64,000 bases of DNA from Marinomonas fungiae (lineage in GTDB: Bacteria; Pseudomonadota; Gammaproteobacteria; Pseudomonadales; Marinomonadaceae), in contig NZ_LIQF01000001.1 in assembly GCF_001418205.1 (NCBI RefSeq), positions 490,838 through 554,837 on the forward strand, read 5' to 3'. Under the pieces are notes generated by a model, which was given only the letters and a program-made list of their open reading frames with translations, had not been told where the DNA came from and searched no databases. Made by a program: the position numbers and the translations under genes. Shown piece by piece: positions 56,799 to 64,000 of this stretch; within the stretch, counting starts at the first letter, position 1; each line of letters starts with the position of its first letter.

Positions 56799-57746
56799 AT
56801 GGAACAACTGGTCGCCATGATGCTTGACGCGGGCAAATCTGGCTTAAATATGGCGTTGTATATCCTGCTCCCCATTATGGTCATCATGTTAGCTTTCATG
56901 AAACTACTTGATGCCAAAGGGGTTTTAACGTGGTTATGCAATAAGATTGCCCCCTTTTCACATGTATTTGGTATACCAGGCTTAGGAGCATTTGCTGCAT
57001 TAAAACTGACCTTGGTGGGCTTCGCTGCACCTATGGCCTCTCTGTCAATCATGGACAGTAAGCGTTTTAATAAGCGCCATATTGCGGCGACCTTAGCAAT
57101 GATTTTTACCATGTCGCAGGGGAATACCACCTTCCCCATGCTTGCTATTGGCCTCAACCTCCCTGTTCTATTGATCAGCTCCTTAATCGGCGGTCTACTT
57201 TCTGCGGCTTTTACTTACTACTTGATGACAAAGAATTTGCCCATAGATGAATTTAACGTAGACGAAGATGCTGTCGCTCAGGCTGACCAAAAACCAGCTT
57301 CAAAGACTGTGATGCTAACCCTGTCTGAGGGCGGCATGGAAGGCATGAGGATTGCGCTCAATATGGTCCCCATGCTAATTCTGGCGTTGTTCTTGGTAAA
57401 TGTACTGGAAGCCCTACATATTATTGATCTGCTCACATCTTTACTTGGCCCTGTGTTAGCTCTTATCCATCTACCTGAATCCGCCGTCTTGCCACTTGTG
57501 ACGAAATACATCGCAGGCGGTACAGCGTATATGGGCGTTATGTTTGACCTAGTTAATCAAGGCGAGATCAGTGTTCGTGAAATGAACATGATGGCGGGCT
57601 TTGCCACCAACCCCTTCGATGTAGCAGGCATTGCTCTTTTCGCTGCCACGGGTAGGCGTATTAGTGAAGTAATTCGCTATGCCTGTTACGGCTGCCTAAT
57701 TGGTATTGTTGTACGCGGAATCATTCATATTGTGGTGTTTTATTAA
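56799..57746 (+). CDS. nucleoside-recognition (Gate) domain membrane protein
   Basis: Polytopic protein of 315 residues with two Gate-like segments: KSGLNMALYILLPIMVIMLAFMKLL at the start and GGMEGMRIALNMVPMLILALFLV in the middle, plus TKYIAGGTAYMGVMFDL. The Gate domain is shared by spore maturation proteins and CNT nucleoside carriers; family members such as YjiH are of unknown function. AAGGAAA precedes the ATG. Confidence 0.85.
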   Translation: MEQLVAMMLDAGKSGLNMALYILLPIMVIMLAFMKLLDAKGVLTWLCNKIAPFSHVFGIPGLGAFAALKLTLVGFAAPMASLSIMDSKRFNKRHIAATLAMIFTMSQGNTTFPMLAIGLNLPVLLISSLIGGLLSAAFTYYLMTKNLPIDEFNVDEDAVAQADQKPASKTVMLTLSEGGMEGMRIALNMVPMLILALFLVNVLEALHIIDLLTSLLGPVLALIHLPESAVLPLVTKYIAGGTAYMGVMFDLVNQGEISVREMNMMAGFATNPFDVAGIALFAATGRRISEVIRYACYGCLIGIVVRGIIHIVVFY

Positions 57747-57834
57747 CACATTCACTCTACCCTGATCGTAAAACATCCGATCCGCTAGGTTATTGATGCA
57801 TACTTGATAAACATTGCATAAGAACCTGCATGAC

Positions 57835-57885
57835 AATTGATTAGCCTGCTAGGCTTTTTTAAAATACCTAGCAGGCTAATCAATT
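57835..57885. repeat. perfect 19-bp inverted repeat upstream of the MarR gene
   Basis: Arms 57835-57853 and 57867-57885 are exact reverse complements around a 13-nt T/A-rich loop. Each arm itself contains TAGC-CT-GCTA or its complement, a small palindrome suitable for a dimeric regulator. It ends 10 bp before the MarR ATG, leaving no clear Shine-Dalgarno sequence. It may be a double operator of the MarR protein, an RNA hairpin that controls its translation, or a terminator for the preceding gene. Confidence 0.85.
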
Positions 57886-57895
57886 AAGTAATCAC

Positions 57896-58330
57896 ATGGA
57901 TCAAAATATCGGCTGGAACCTAGCCCGAGCAGCAAATAGCTGGCGTCATGCCGTCGACTACCAAATGTCGGATATTGGCTTTACCCAATCAAAGTGGATC
58001 GTAATGATGCACCTGAATCGCTTGGGGCAAGGTTGCACACAAAGCGATCTGGCTAGCACGATCGGTATCGAACAACCCTCACTTATAAGAACTCTAAATC
58101 AATTGGAGTTATCCGGTTTTATTGAGCGACGCGAGTCATCTCATGATGCTCGATGTAAAACCTTGTGGTTCACAGATGAAGGACAACAACAGCTCAATAC
58201 CATGCAAAACATCGCTGAAAAAGGACGCGCTGAATTGCTTCTTGGCCTCTCAAAAGAGCAGCGTGCCTTACTCGATGAAGCCCTGCTCATGATTATTTCT
58301 AACGCCCAAAAAATGAGTTCGAAAGACTAA
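57896..58330 (+). CDS. MarR/SlyA family transcriptional regulator
   Basis: A 144-residue winged-helix repressor. The helix-turn-helix is DLASTIGIEQPSLIRTLNQLELSGFIERR (about 51-79), the wing SHDARCKTLWFTDEG. It is first in an operon with a membrane fusion protein and a DUF2955 pump (2-bp gap), so it probably controls their expression and its own, perhaps through the inverted repeat just upstream. Aromatic acids or drugs are common ligands of this family. Confidence 0.92.
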   Translation: MDQNIGWNLARAANSWRHAVDYQMSDIGFTQSKWIVMMHLNRLGQGCTQSDLASTIGIEQPSLIRTLNQLELSGFIERRESSHDARCKTLWFTDEGQQQLNTMQNIAEKGRAELLLGLSKEQRALLDEALLMIISNAQKMSSKD

Positions 58331-58332
58331 CT

Positions 58333-59397
58333 ATGACTCCTGATGTACATTTTAATCGCTGGATGAAACGCGCAATCATCCTATTTTTTGCTATTTTCGC
58401 GTATCTCGTCATAGCTGATACGACCATCCCTATGACCAGCTATTCAACGGTGCAGCGTCCTGTGTTAAGCATCGCGCCACAGGTTTCAGGTAAGGTTCTT
58501 GACGTCGCAGTACACAATAACCAACAAGTAAAGAAAGGGGATTTGCTGTTTAAAATTGAAGACACTGATTTTCTTCTCGCTGAACGCCAAGCAAAACTAG
58601 CACTCCAGCAAGCTTATCAGAACAATGCAACGCTTAAAGCAAATATCGCCGAAGCGGATGCAGAGATCGCTTCAGCGAAAGTTTCTTTGCAAGAAAGTGA
58701 ACGAGAATACCACCGCCTGAACAAACTTCGTGGGCAAAACCTAGTCAGCGAACAACAGCTCGATCAAGCACAAACGCTGATGCAAGCTGGCCGCGCCAAC
58801 TTAAAGGCTATTGAAGCTCGAAAAAGTGCCATTTTGATTGAATTGGGCGAAGACGAAAACAATAACATTGATGTTAACAACGCTCGCAATGCCCTTGCTA
58901 ACGCCCGTTTAGATGTGACTCGTACCGAAATTCGAGCACCGCAAGATGGCGTAATTTCTAACATGCAGTTAGTACCGGGGATGGTGGCGCAAAGCGGTCA
59001 AGCACTGCTGTCCTTAGTGGTGACAGGCCGTGACCGTATCACCGCTGATTTCCGTGAGAAAAGTATTACCAATGTACAGCAAGGCGCCACGGCATTAATT
59101 GTCTACGATGCTTTTCCTGGACAAGTGTTTGAAGGAGAGCTAGTCAGCCGCGACTTCGGTATAGCTCAAGGCCAAAATATGGCCAATGGCGTTCTAGCGA
59201 CACCTGACGATAGCGATCGCTGGGTACGCGACGCGCAACGTATTCGTGTTTACGTTAAGCAAGATAACGTATTACCTGAGCCTCTGGTGAGTGGCTCTAA
59301 AGCGACGGTAATGGTGGAATCTACTAATTCGTCAATCTTCCGCTTTATTGGTCACGTACAAATGCGCATCGTGAGCTTATTGCACTATGTTTATTGA
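58333..59397 (+). CDS. HlyD/EmrA-type membrane fusion protein
   Basis: Periplasmic adaptor of 354 residues with a single N-terminal helix (about 10-30). The lipoyl half-motifs are RPVLSIAPQVSGKVLDVAVHNNQQVKKGDLLFKIEDTDF and RAPQDGVISNMQLVPG, enclosing a coiled coil of about 100 residues. It links an inner-membrane pump to the outer membrane. The next gene overlaps it by 11 bp. Confidence 0.93.
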   Translation: MTPDVHFNRWMKRAIILFFAIFAYLVIADTTIPMTSYSTVQRPVLSIAPQVSGKVLDVAVHNNQQVKKGDLLFKIEDTDFLLAERQAKLALQQAYQNNATLKANIAEADAEIASAKVSLQESEREYHRLNKLRGQNLVSEQQLDQAQTLMQAGRANLKAIEARKSAILIELGEDENNNIDVNNARNALANARLDVTRTEIRAPQDGVISNMQLVPGMVAQSGQALLSLVVTGRDRITADFREKSITNVQQGATALIVYDAFPGQVFEGELVSRDFGIAQGQNMANGVLATPDDSDRWVRDAQRIRVYVKQDNVLPEPLVSGSKATVMVESTNSSIFRFIGHVQMRIVSLLHYVY

Positions 59398-60406
59398 GAT
59401 GCAAGCCAACGAAAAACGACGCTTACTACGCATAGCATTTGGCACCACCATTGGCTTCGCTGTGTGCAAACTAATGGATTGGCCTTATGGTGTCTTTTTC
59501 ACGGTATTCCCCATGCTCCTACTGGGCATGGTGCCAACCTTTAATCGAACTTTAGCCATTGAGTTTATCGTTGGCGGTTTTATTAGCGCTGCCGAGATGT
59601 GGATCTTACAGACAATCTTTAAGCCCTACCCTACAGCGATGTGGTTTGTGGCTCTATTTATCTTTGGTTACCACTTCCGCTTTATGCTCACCACACGCTA
59701 TTTTTTAATGTGGGCGTCTGGTCTAATCACTTTGTCGACATTGCTCAACTTTGGCAGTTATGACGCCAGTCAGGCAACCGATATGGTAGTCACTACAGTA
59801 TTAGCAGCGATCATATCCGTAGCTAGTGCTTACTTACTCTATTGGTTACTACCGGATCTTGAACCATTCCAGGGGGCACCGCCAGCACCACCCACAGCAG
59901 CACAAGTGAACCATAGAACGATCTTAGGTGCCTTACTGGCCACCGCTTCATTCACAGTCTTCCAAGTGTTTGACTTGCGCGATTCTCTTTCTGCACAAGT
60001 CGCGACCATGTTGATACTGTTCCCAATGACCTATCAAGGCTCTATTGCGAGCGCTAAGAAACGCTCAAAAGGGGTAGCCTATGGCTGTGGATTGGCTTTG
60101 GTGGCGCAGGTATTAATGTACACCCTGATCGGCAACTTCTTCCTTGTATGCATTTCGTTATTCATAACAGTGATGATAACCGCCTACTTCCACTTAGTAG
60201 AGCGCTCTGGCTCTGGCATCGGTTTTGGTGCTTTGACCACCATCGGCATCCTGTATGGGCAATATTTGACCCCTCATAACGATATTTTTTACAGTGCTAT
60301 CTATCGTTTCAGTTCAGTCGTTGTAGCCATGTTTTTAGTGCTTATGCTCGCTTATATCATTGATTATGCACTGAATAAATTTGAAGCCACCAGTAACTAT
60401 GCATGA
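59387..60406 (+). CDS. DUF2955 (FUSC-like) membrane protein, efflux pump subunit
   Basis: Polytopic protein of 339 residues with ten or so helices in two halves. The family normally follows an HlyD gene, as here, and resembles the fusaric-acid/aromatic-acid exporters (FUSC). The start overlaps the HlyD gene; an in-frame ATG at 59399 is an alternative. No outer-membrane factor gene is present, so a general TolC-type channel is probably used. Confidence 0.87.
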   Translation: MFIEMQANEKRRLLRIAFGTTIGFAVCKLMDWPYGVFFTVFPMLLLGMVPTFNRTLAIEFIVGGFISAAEMWILQTIFKPYPTAMWFVALFIFGYHFRFMLTTRYFLMWASGLITLSTLLNFGSYDASQATDMVVTTVLAAIISVASAYLLYWLLPDLEPFQGAPPAPPTAAQVNHRTILGALLATASFTVFQVFDLRDSLSAQVATMLILFPMTYQGSIASAKKRSKGVAYGCGLALVAQVLMYTLIGNFFLVCISLFITVMITAYFHLVERSGSGIGFGALTTIGILYGQYLTPHNDIFYSAIYRFSSVVVAMFLVLMLAYIIDYALNKFEATSNYA

Positions 60407-60420
60407 CCAACATACATTCA

Positions 60421-60449
60421 AAAACCGCATTCATCGTATGCGGTTTTTT
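60421..60449. terminator. bidirectional terminator
   Basis: A 10-bp stem (60421-60430 with 60438-60447) with A/T flanks lies between the efflux operon and the convergent transferase gene. Confidence 0.83.
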
Positions 60450-60451
60450 AT

Positions 60452-61102
60452 TTATGGGAAGCAAACGACATTTTGTGATTCCTCCCATGCAGGAAATTTA
60501 GTCATGACTGTTTGAAAACAGTCGCTCTCGACAAAGCTATTTAACCAACACTTCAAATACGGGTAGTGGCTTTGCTCAAACCATTTCAAATCAACACCTG
60601 CAAACTGGCGAATAAATGGGAAGACAGCAATATCAGCAAGCGTCATCTTCTCCCCCATCAAAAAGCGAGAATGCTTCAAACGCTGCTCTAAGCGTTTCAA
60701 AAACCTCTCGCCCTTTTCTCGATAATAGCTTTGCACCTGTTCAGGATGACGATCAGCATATTTATAGCGGTCTAGCCATGGTTTAAAACAATGATCATTA
60801 AACCCTATCCAAGCTTGAATCTTCGCTTGTTGTTGAGCGTTCTCTGGCCATAATTGCTCAGATACGTCAGCATGTTTTGTGTGCTTTATTGCCCAAAAAA
60901 TGATATCGAGACTTTCAGGGTAGCGTTGGCCATCGGCTAAAAGCTGTGGCACAGTGGAACGTCCACCTAAGTTAAGCAGTGCTGCAGGCTTATTTTTCAG
61001 AACGACTTCACGCAATTGCACTCTTAGCTCTAATATAGCGAGTGTATAACGCACACGGATGGCATAAGGGCATCGGCGAAAACTGTATAGAATGGCAGGC
61101 AA
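60452..61102 (-). CDS. glutathione S-transferase family protein
   Basis: A 216-residue two-domain protein. The N-terminal thioredoxin-like half has YSFRRCPYAIRVRYTL (a glutaredoxin-like CPYA site) and GRSTVPQLLADG with the cis-proline. The C-terminal helical half contains LMGEKMTLADIAVFPFIRQF. The start is TTG with a strong AGGAGGG upstream. It may act as a reductase or dehalogenase-type transferase rather than a classical detoxifying GST. Confidence 0.9.
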   Translation of the reverse strand: MPAILYSFRRCPYAIRVRYTLAILELRVQLREVVLKNKPAALLNLGGRSTVPQLLADGQRYPESLDIIFWAIKHTKHADVSEQLWPENAQQQAKIQAWIGFNDHCFKPWLDRYKYADRHPEQVQSYYREKGERFLKRLEQRLKHSRFLMGEKMTLADIAVFPFIRQFAGVDLKWFEQSHYPYLKCWLNSFVESDCFQTVMTKFPAWEESQNVVCFP

Positions 61103-61303
61103 AACGCCCTCCTAATCAATAAATTTAAAAGCTACTATTATAAATAAAAGCGCAGCAAACGATGAAATAGCTCCAGTTTTTACGTCAATTCCAGCAATAC
61201 GACTAATGTCTGCCCGTTTACGACACCCTGTCTATTGAATAGACAACAATGTTCATAGAATGAGTAAATAGTATAAGTGTTTAACACCAAAAAAGGATTA
61301 ACA

Positions 61304-62041
61304 ATGAAAAAGCTTACGAAGTTCTTTTCCGCACTAGCGTTTGCACTACCTCTTACAATCCAAGCTCAGACTGTTGAATTAACGACTATGAACTGGCCAC
61401 CTTTCTATGGCGACAGTTTAGAACGTGGCGGTTTTATCACTGCTATTGTTGACGAAGCACTAGCTCAATCTGGTTATGACAGCACTATTGAGTTTACAGC
61501 TTGGCAGAATGCCCTGGACGTTGTGAAGAGCGGTGAGAAAGACGCTATTGTCGGTGGCTACTACTCTGAAGAACGTGCTCAAGAATATTACTTCTCTATT
61601 CCAATCTACACAGTGTTAGCAGGCCTTATTAAAAAACCTGACTTTCCACTTAACAACTACGACTCATTTGAGTCCCTTGATCAGTACAAAATTGCAAAAA
61701 TCAAAGCAACCGTAATTGGTGAATCATTCGATAACTTCCCATTCTCTAACCTTAAAGAATACCCAGAAGTTAAAGATGCAGTAAAAGCTCTAGATGCAGG
61801 TGAAGTGAATCTATATGCCGACAGTCTAGCGGTAGCTAAAGCTGCGGCAGAAGCAGAAGGCATTGATGCATCAAAGCTACAAATCCTGTTACCTCCATTG
61901 GAAGAAAACGATCTATATCTATTGATCTCTAAATCCATTCCAAATGCAGAAGAACTACGTGACGCATTCAATAAAGGTTTGATCGCGATTCAAGGTTCTG
62001 GCCGCTACGACGAGATTCTAGCTGAGTTTAATCAGCAGTAA
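61304..62041 (+). CDS. family 3 periplasmic solute-binding protein
   Basis: A 245-residue binding protein. The start at 61304 follows AAAGGA and gives a clean signal peptide (about 1-19, ending IQA). The fold is seen in TVELTTMNWPPFYGD, GGFITAIVDEALAQSG, FTAWQNALDVVKSGEKDAIVGGYYSEERAQEYYFS. There is no permease or ATPase gene next to it, and a terminator follows at once, so it is an orphan. The ligand is unknown. Confidence 0.9.
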   Translation: MKKLTKFFSALAFALPLTIQAQTVELTTMNWPPFYGDSLERGGFITAIVDEALAQSGYDSTIEFTAWQNALDVVKSGEKDAIVGGYYSEERAQEYYFSIPIYTVLAGLIKKPDFPLNNYDSFESLDQYKIAKIKATVIGESFDNFPFSNLKEYPEVKDAVKALDAGEVNLYADSLAVAKAAAEAEGIDASKLQILLPPLEENDLYLLISKSIPNAEELRDAFNKGLIAIQGSGRYDEILAEFNQQ

Positions 62042-62081
62042 GGCCGTTATCCTGTTCAATAGAGCAGGCGAAGAGTATGCT

Positions 62082-62120
62082 AATAAGGCTCACAGACTTG
62101 TTCTGTGAGCCTTATTTTTT
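62082..62120 (+). terminator. terminator of the solute-binding gene
   Basis: A perfect 15-bp stem (62082-62096 with 62102-62116) with a 5-nt loop and T-run. It ends only 13 bp before the ppk2 start, so ppk2 needs read-through or a promoter overlapping the hairpin. Confidence 0.93.
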
Positions 62121-62133
62121 CTGGAACTTCGAT

Positions 62134-62979
62134 ATGGAGCAAGGGATGTTTTCTCCAAGTACTATCACCTTAGTTGCTACCCCACCTCGCCTTAGTGACT
62201 ATGATACTGAATCAAACGATTATGCTCTAAAAGATAAAGATCAGTATCATAAGAAACTGAAAAAGGCTCAGGAGCTAATGCTTCAAGTTCAACAAGCTTA
62301 TTATCATCAAGGTAAGCGCGCGATTATCGTTTTTCAAGGCTGGGATGCTGCAGGCAAAGGCGGTGCTATCCGCCGAATTAGGGAAAAATTAGACCCACGA
62401 GGTTACCGCGTACACCCAATCGCTTCACCAACAAAAGATGAGCAAGGTCGACATTACCTCTATCGCTTTCAAGCTCGCCTACCTAAACCCGGTTCGATCG
62501 CAATATTTGATCGCTCTTGGTATGAGCGAGTATTGGTCGAGCGCATTGAAGAGTTTGCCTCGCCAAATGAATGGCAGCGCGCTTATCAAGAAATTAACGA
62601 GTTTGAGCGAATGCTGACCGACGACGGTGTGCGCATCATCAAGATTTTTATGCACATCTCGAAAGACGAACAACTTAAACGCTTTGAGGAACGTCTCAAC
62701 AACCCCGTCAAACAATGGAAATTAACGGAAGAAGACATACGTAATCGCTCAAAATGGGAGCTTTATGAAACGGCAACAGATGAAATGTTCCAACGTACTT
62801 CGACCATCTCAGCACCTTGGCATATTATTCCAGGCAACAAGAAATGGTTTGCCAGAGTGGAAGTATTAAATACCGTGATTGAGGCCTTATCGAAAGAAAT
62901 GGACTTATCACCACCACCTGTGGACGAAGCGGTCGTGAAAGCTGCGCGAAAACAGCTGGGAATCGAGATTAACGACTAG
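62134..62979 (+). CDS. ppk2: polyphosphate kinase 2 (PPK2) family protein
   Basis: Transfers phosphate between polyphosphate and nucleotides; 281 residues. The longest frame starts inside the terminator hairpin, so I chose ATG 62134 (GGAA upstream); 62146 is another option with GGAG. Walker A is FQGWDAAGKGGAIRR. The lid module is DRSWYERVLVERIEEF, with Walker B in GSIAIFDRSWY. One PPK2 domain is present, so it is class I or III. It may make ATP or GTP from polyphosphate. Confidence 0.92.
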   Translation: MEQGMFSPSTITLVATPPRLSDYDTESNDYALKDKDQYHKKLKKAQELMLQVQQAYYHQGKRAIIVFQGWDAAGKGGAIRRIREKLDPRGYRVHPIASPTKDEQGRHYLYRFQARLPKPGSIAIFDRSWYERVLVERIEEFASPNEWQRAYQEINEFERMLTDDGVRIIKIFMHISKDEQLKRFEERLNNPVKQWKLTEEDIRNRSKWELYETATDEMFQRTSTISAPWHIIPGNKKWFARVEVLNTVIEALSKEMDLSPPPVDEAVVKAARKQLGIEIND

Positions 62980-62994
62980 CACATCATATAAAAT

Positions 62995-63023
62995 CAAGAG
63001 GGCCGATTAAATCGGCCCTCTTG
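62995..63023. terminator. bidirectional terminator
   Basis: A perfect 13-bp GC-rich stem (62995-63007 with 63011-63023) lies between ppk2 and the convergent DUF2058 gene. Confidence 0.83.
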
Positions 63024-63028
63024 CTTTC

Positions 63029-63580
63029 TTACCACATCAAATCATCTGGAATTTGGAACTCAGCATACGGATCATCTTCGTCGATATCCTCTGCTTTAGA
63101 AGAGGTATTTAATACCAGAATCATATCAGGCTCTTTCTCTTGAACCTTCTCGGCAATACCTTTCGGTACAATCTCGTATTGACCTTCTAGCTTAGCAATC
63201 GCTAGACGTCCTTCTGATAAGTCTTTATGCATCTTCTCTGATACGTACAGTTTCTTCACCTTTTTCTCATCGGTGAAGTTGTAAGCAATTTCGCCATCTT
63301 CCTTTGCTACACGGTTTTGAATAATAATCTGACGAATCTGACCTAGAATGGCTTTGTACTCAATCTCCGCCTGACGTTTAAGGTTTAACTCTTTATCACG
63401 CGCCGCCTTTTCTTCTTTCTGACGCTTTAACTCAGCCTGACGAGCTTCTTCTGCCGAATTGTCTAGCTGACCTTTCTTCATTTTTTGTTTCGTCTGAAGC
63501 TTTTCAGCCTTAATTTTATTCGCCTTTTTCTTATCGACGATACCAGCACCTAACAGCTGTTCTTGTAAGGACTTAGCCAT
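63029..63580 (-). CDS. DUF2058 family protein (YaiL-like nucleoprotein)
   Basis: A 183-residue cytosolic protein. The first third is highly charged with lysine/glutamate coiled-coil (KKKANKIKAEKLQTKQKMKKG), followed by the compact DUF2058 part: IRQIIIQNRVAKEDGEIAYNFTD, KKLYVSEKMHKDLSEGRLAIAKL and YEIVPKGIAEKV. E. coli YaiL is similar and has been described as a polynucleotide-associated protein of unclear role. AGAGG precedes the ATG. Confidence 0.9.
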   Translation of the reverse strand: MAKSLQEQLLGAGIVDKKKANKIKAEKLQTKQKMKKGQLDNSAEEARQAELKRQKEEKAARDKELNLKRQAEIEYKAILGQIRQIIIQNRVAKEDGEIAYNFTDEKKVKKLYVSEKMHKDLSEGRLAIAKLEGQYEIVPKGIAEKVQEKEPDMILVLNTSSKAEDIDEDDPYAEFQIPDDLMW

Positions 63581-63742
63581 GTAAAACCTCTAATCAACGC
63601 GTATCAATAAACTACCCGCATTATAACGCTTTTAAAGGGTAATGCCCTGCCATTTTCACCGTGATTTGAAAGTGATACACCTACTAGGATCTGCCCCCTT
63701 TGCTACGATCGGGGATGAAGGCCGGGCATTTTCGACAGACGT

Positions 63743-63780
63743 AAAAAAGCCCTGACTGCATCAGCAATCAGGGCTTCTTA
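63743..63780 (-). terminator. terminator of the rRNA operon
   Basis: An AAGCCCTGA/TCAGGGCTT stem followed by a T-run on the minus strand lies just after the 5S rRNA gene. Confidence 0.85.
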
Positions 63781-63787
63781 ATTAAAA

Positions 63788-63903
63788 GCTTGACGACGAC
63801 CTACTCTCACATGGGATCTCCCACACTACCATCGGCGATGGCGCTTTTCACTTCTGAGTTCGGGATGGGATCAGGTGGTTCAACGCCTCTATGATCGTCA
63901 AGC
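63788..63903 (-). rRNA. rrf: 5S ribosomal RNA
   Basis: 116 nt on the minus strand. The ends pair as in 5S rRNA (GCTTGACGAT with GTCGTCAAGC). Conserved internal blocks are CCCATCCCGAACTCAGAAG and GCGCCATCGCCGATGGTAG. The 23S gene should lie to the right of the window; 63904-64000 is the 23S-5S spacer. Confidence 0.96.
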
Positions 63904-64000
63904 AAACGGGTTTGCGTTCGTTCTGATGTTGTCATCAAAACACGCAAGTTCGTAAACTTGAGTCCTTAACAATTAGACTTTGAAATAGTCGATAACCAAG

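Noticed and set aside
1..64000. CRISPR arrays, insertion sequences, prophage or integron
   Set aside because: No regularly spaced repeats, transposase, integrase or phage structural genes were seen; the only tandem repeat is inside cbiX.

Overview
The window looks like a chromosomal segment of a marine gammaproteobacterium, most like Oceanospirillales and probably Marinomonas or a close relative. This is inferred from protein resemblance, moderate GC, many chemoreceptors, a 531-residue Pseudomonas-type isocitrate lyase and a typical gammaproteobacterial 5S rRNA. No database search was possible. I see no phage, insertion sequence, integron or CRISPR array; gene order looks like ordinary core and accessory chromosome.

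Layout. 1-8.5 kb: a chemoreceptor, an NnrU-family membrane protein, the osmoregulated periplasmic glucan pair opgGH and two small outer-membrane barrels, one of them OmpW. 8.5-15.7 kb: a FecCD-type iron or haem ABC importer whose permease-ATPase operon also carries a pseudoazurin-like cupredoxin and an MFS transporter, divergent from its binding protein across a Fur-like palindrome; a secreted phytase-like esterase follows. 15.7-21.5 kb: a DUF2789 protein, an HBM-domain chemoreceptor, a tandem HD-GYP protein and the ABC-F ATPase YbiT. 21.6-25.9 kb: a tight five-gene operon (thermostable-hemolysin family protein, AMP-binding ligase, haem-oxygenase-like oxidase, short-chain dehydrogenase, TPR protein). 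It looks like a small, uncharacterised acyl-modifying pathway and is my best candidate for an undescribed system. 26-31 kb: a periplasmic solute-binding protein paired with a GGDEF-EAL protein, then a dCache chemoreceptor. 31.8-40.4 kb: a hypothetical gene and a cobalamin operon cobJ-cobM-cobW-cobN-cbiX.

40.5-44.6 kb: an MliC-like lysozyme inhibitor, a PAS protein next to a CZB-domain chemoreceptor, an FMN riboswitch controlling a stand-alone type-2 lumazine synthase, and a YfaZ-like outer-membrane protein. 44.7-48.8 kb: the glyoxylate shunt, malate synthase G and isocitrate lyase, transcribed divergently. 49-55.5 kb: glutathione peroxidase, three PAP2 phosphatases, a MmcQ/YjbR-GNAT-AbrB operon, and a chemoreceptor with a CxxCH haem-c motif in its sensor domain. 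55.6-63.6 kb: an MFS exporter, a Gate-domain membrane protein, a MarR-HlyD-DUF2955 efflux operon preceded by a perfect 19-bp inverted repeat, a glutathione transferase, a solute-binding protein, a PPK2 polyphosphate kinase and a DUF2058 protein. The right edge holds a 5S rRNA on the minus strand, so a 16S-23S-5S operon should continue beyond the window.

Themes. Five chemoreceptors with different input modules, two c-di-GMP proteins and two orphan solute-binding proteins point to a motile, environment-sensing cell. Iron, copper, cobalt and flavin handling is prominent. Starts were moved from the longest possible reading frame where a Shine-Dalgarno sequence or signal peptide favoured a downstream codon.
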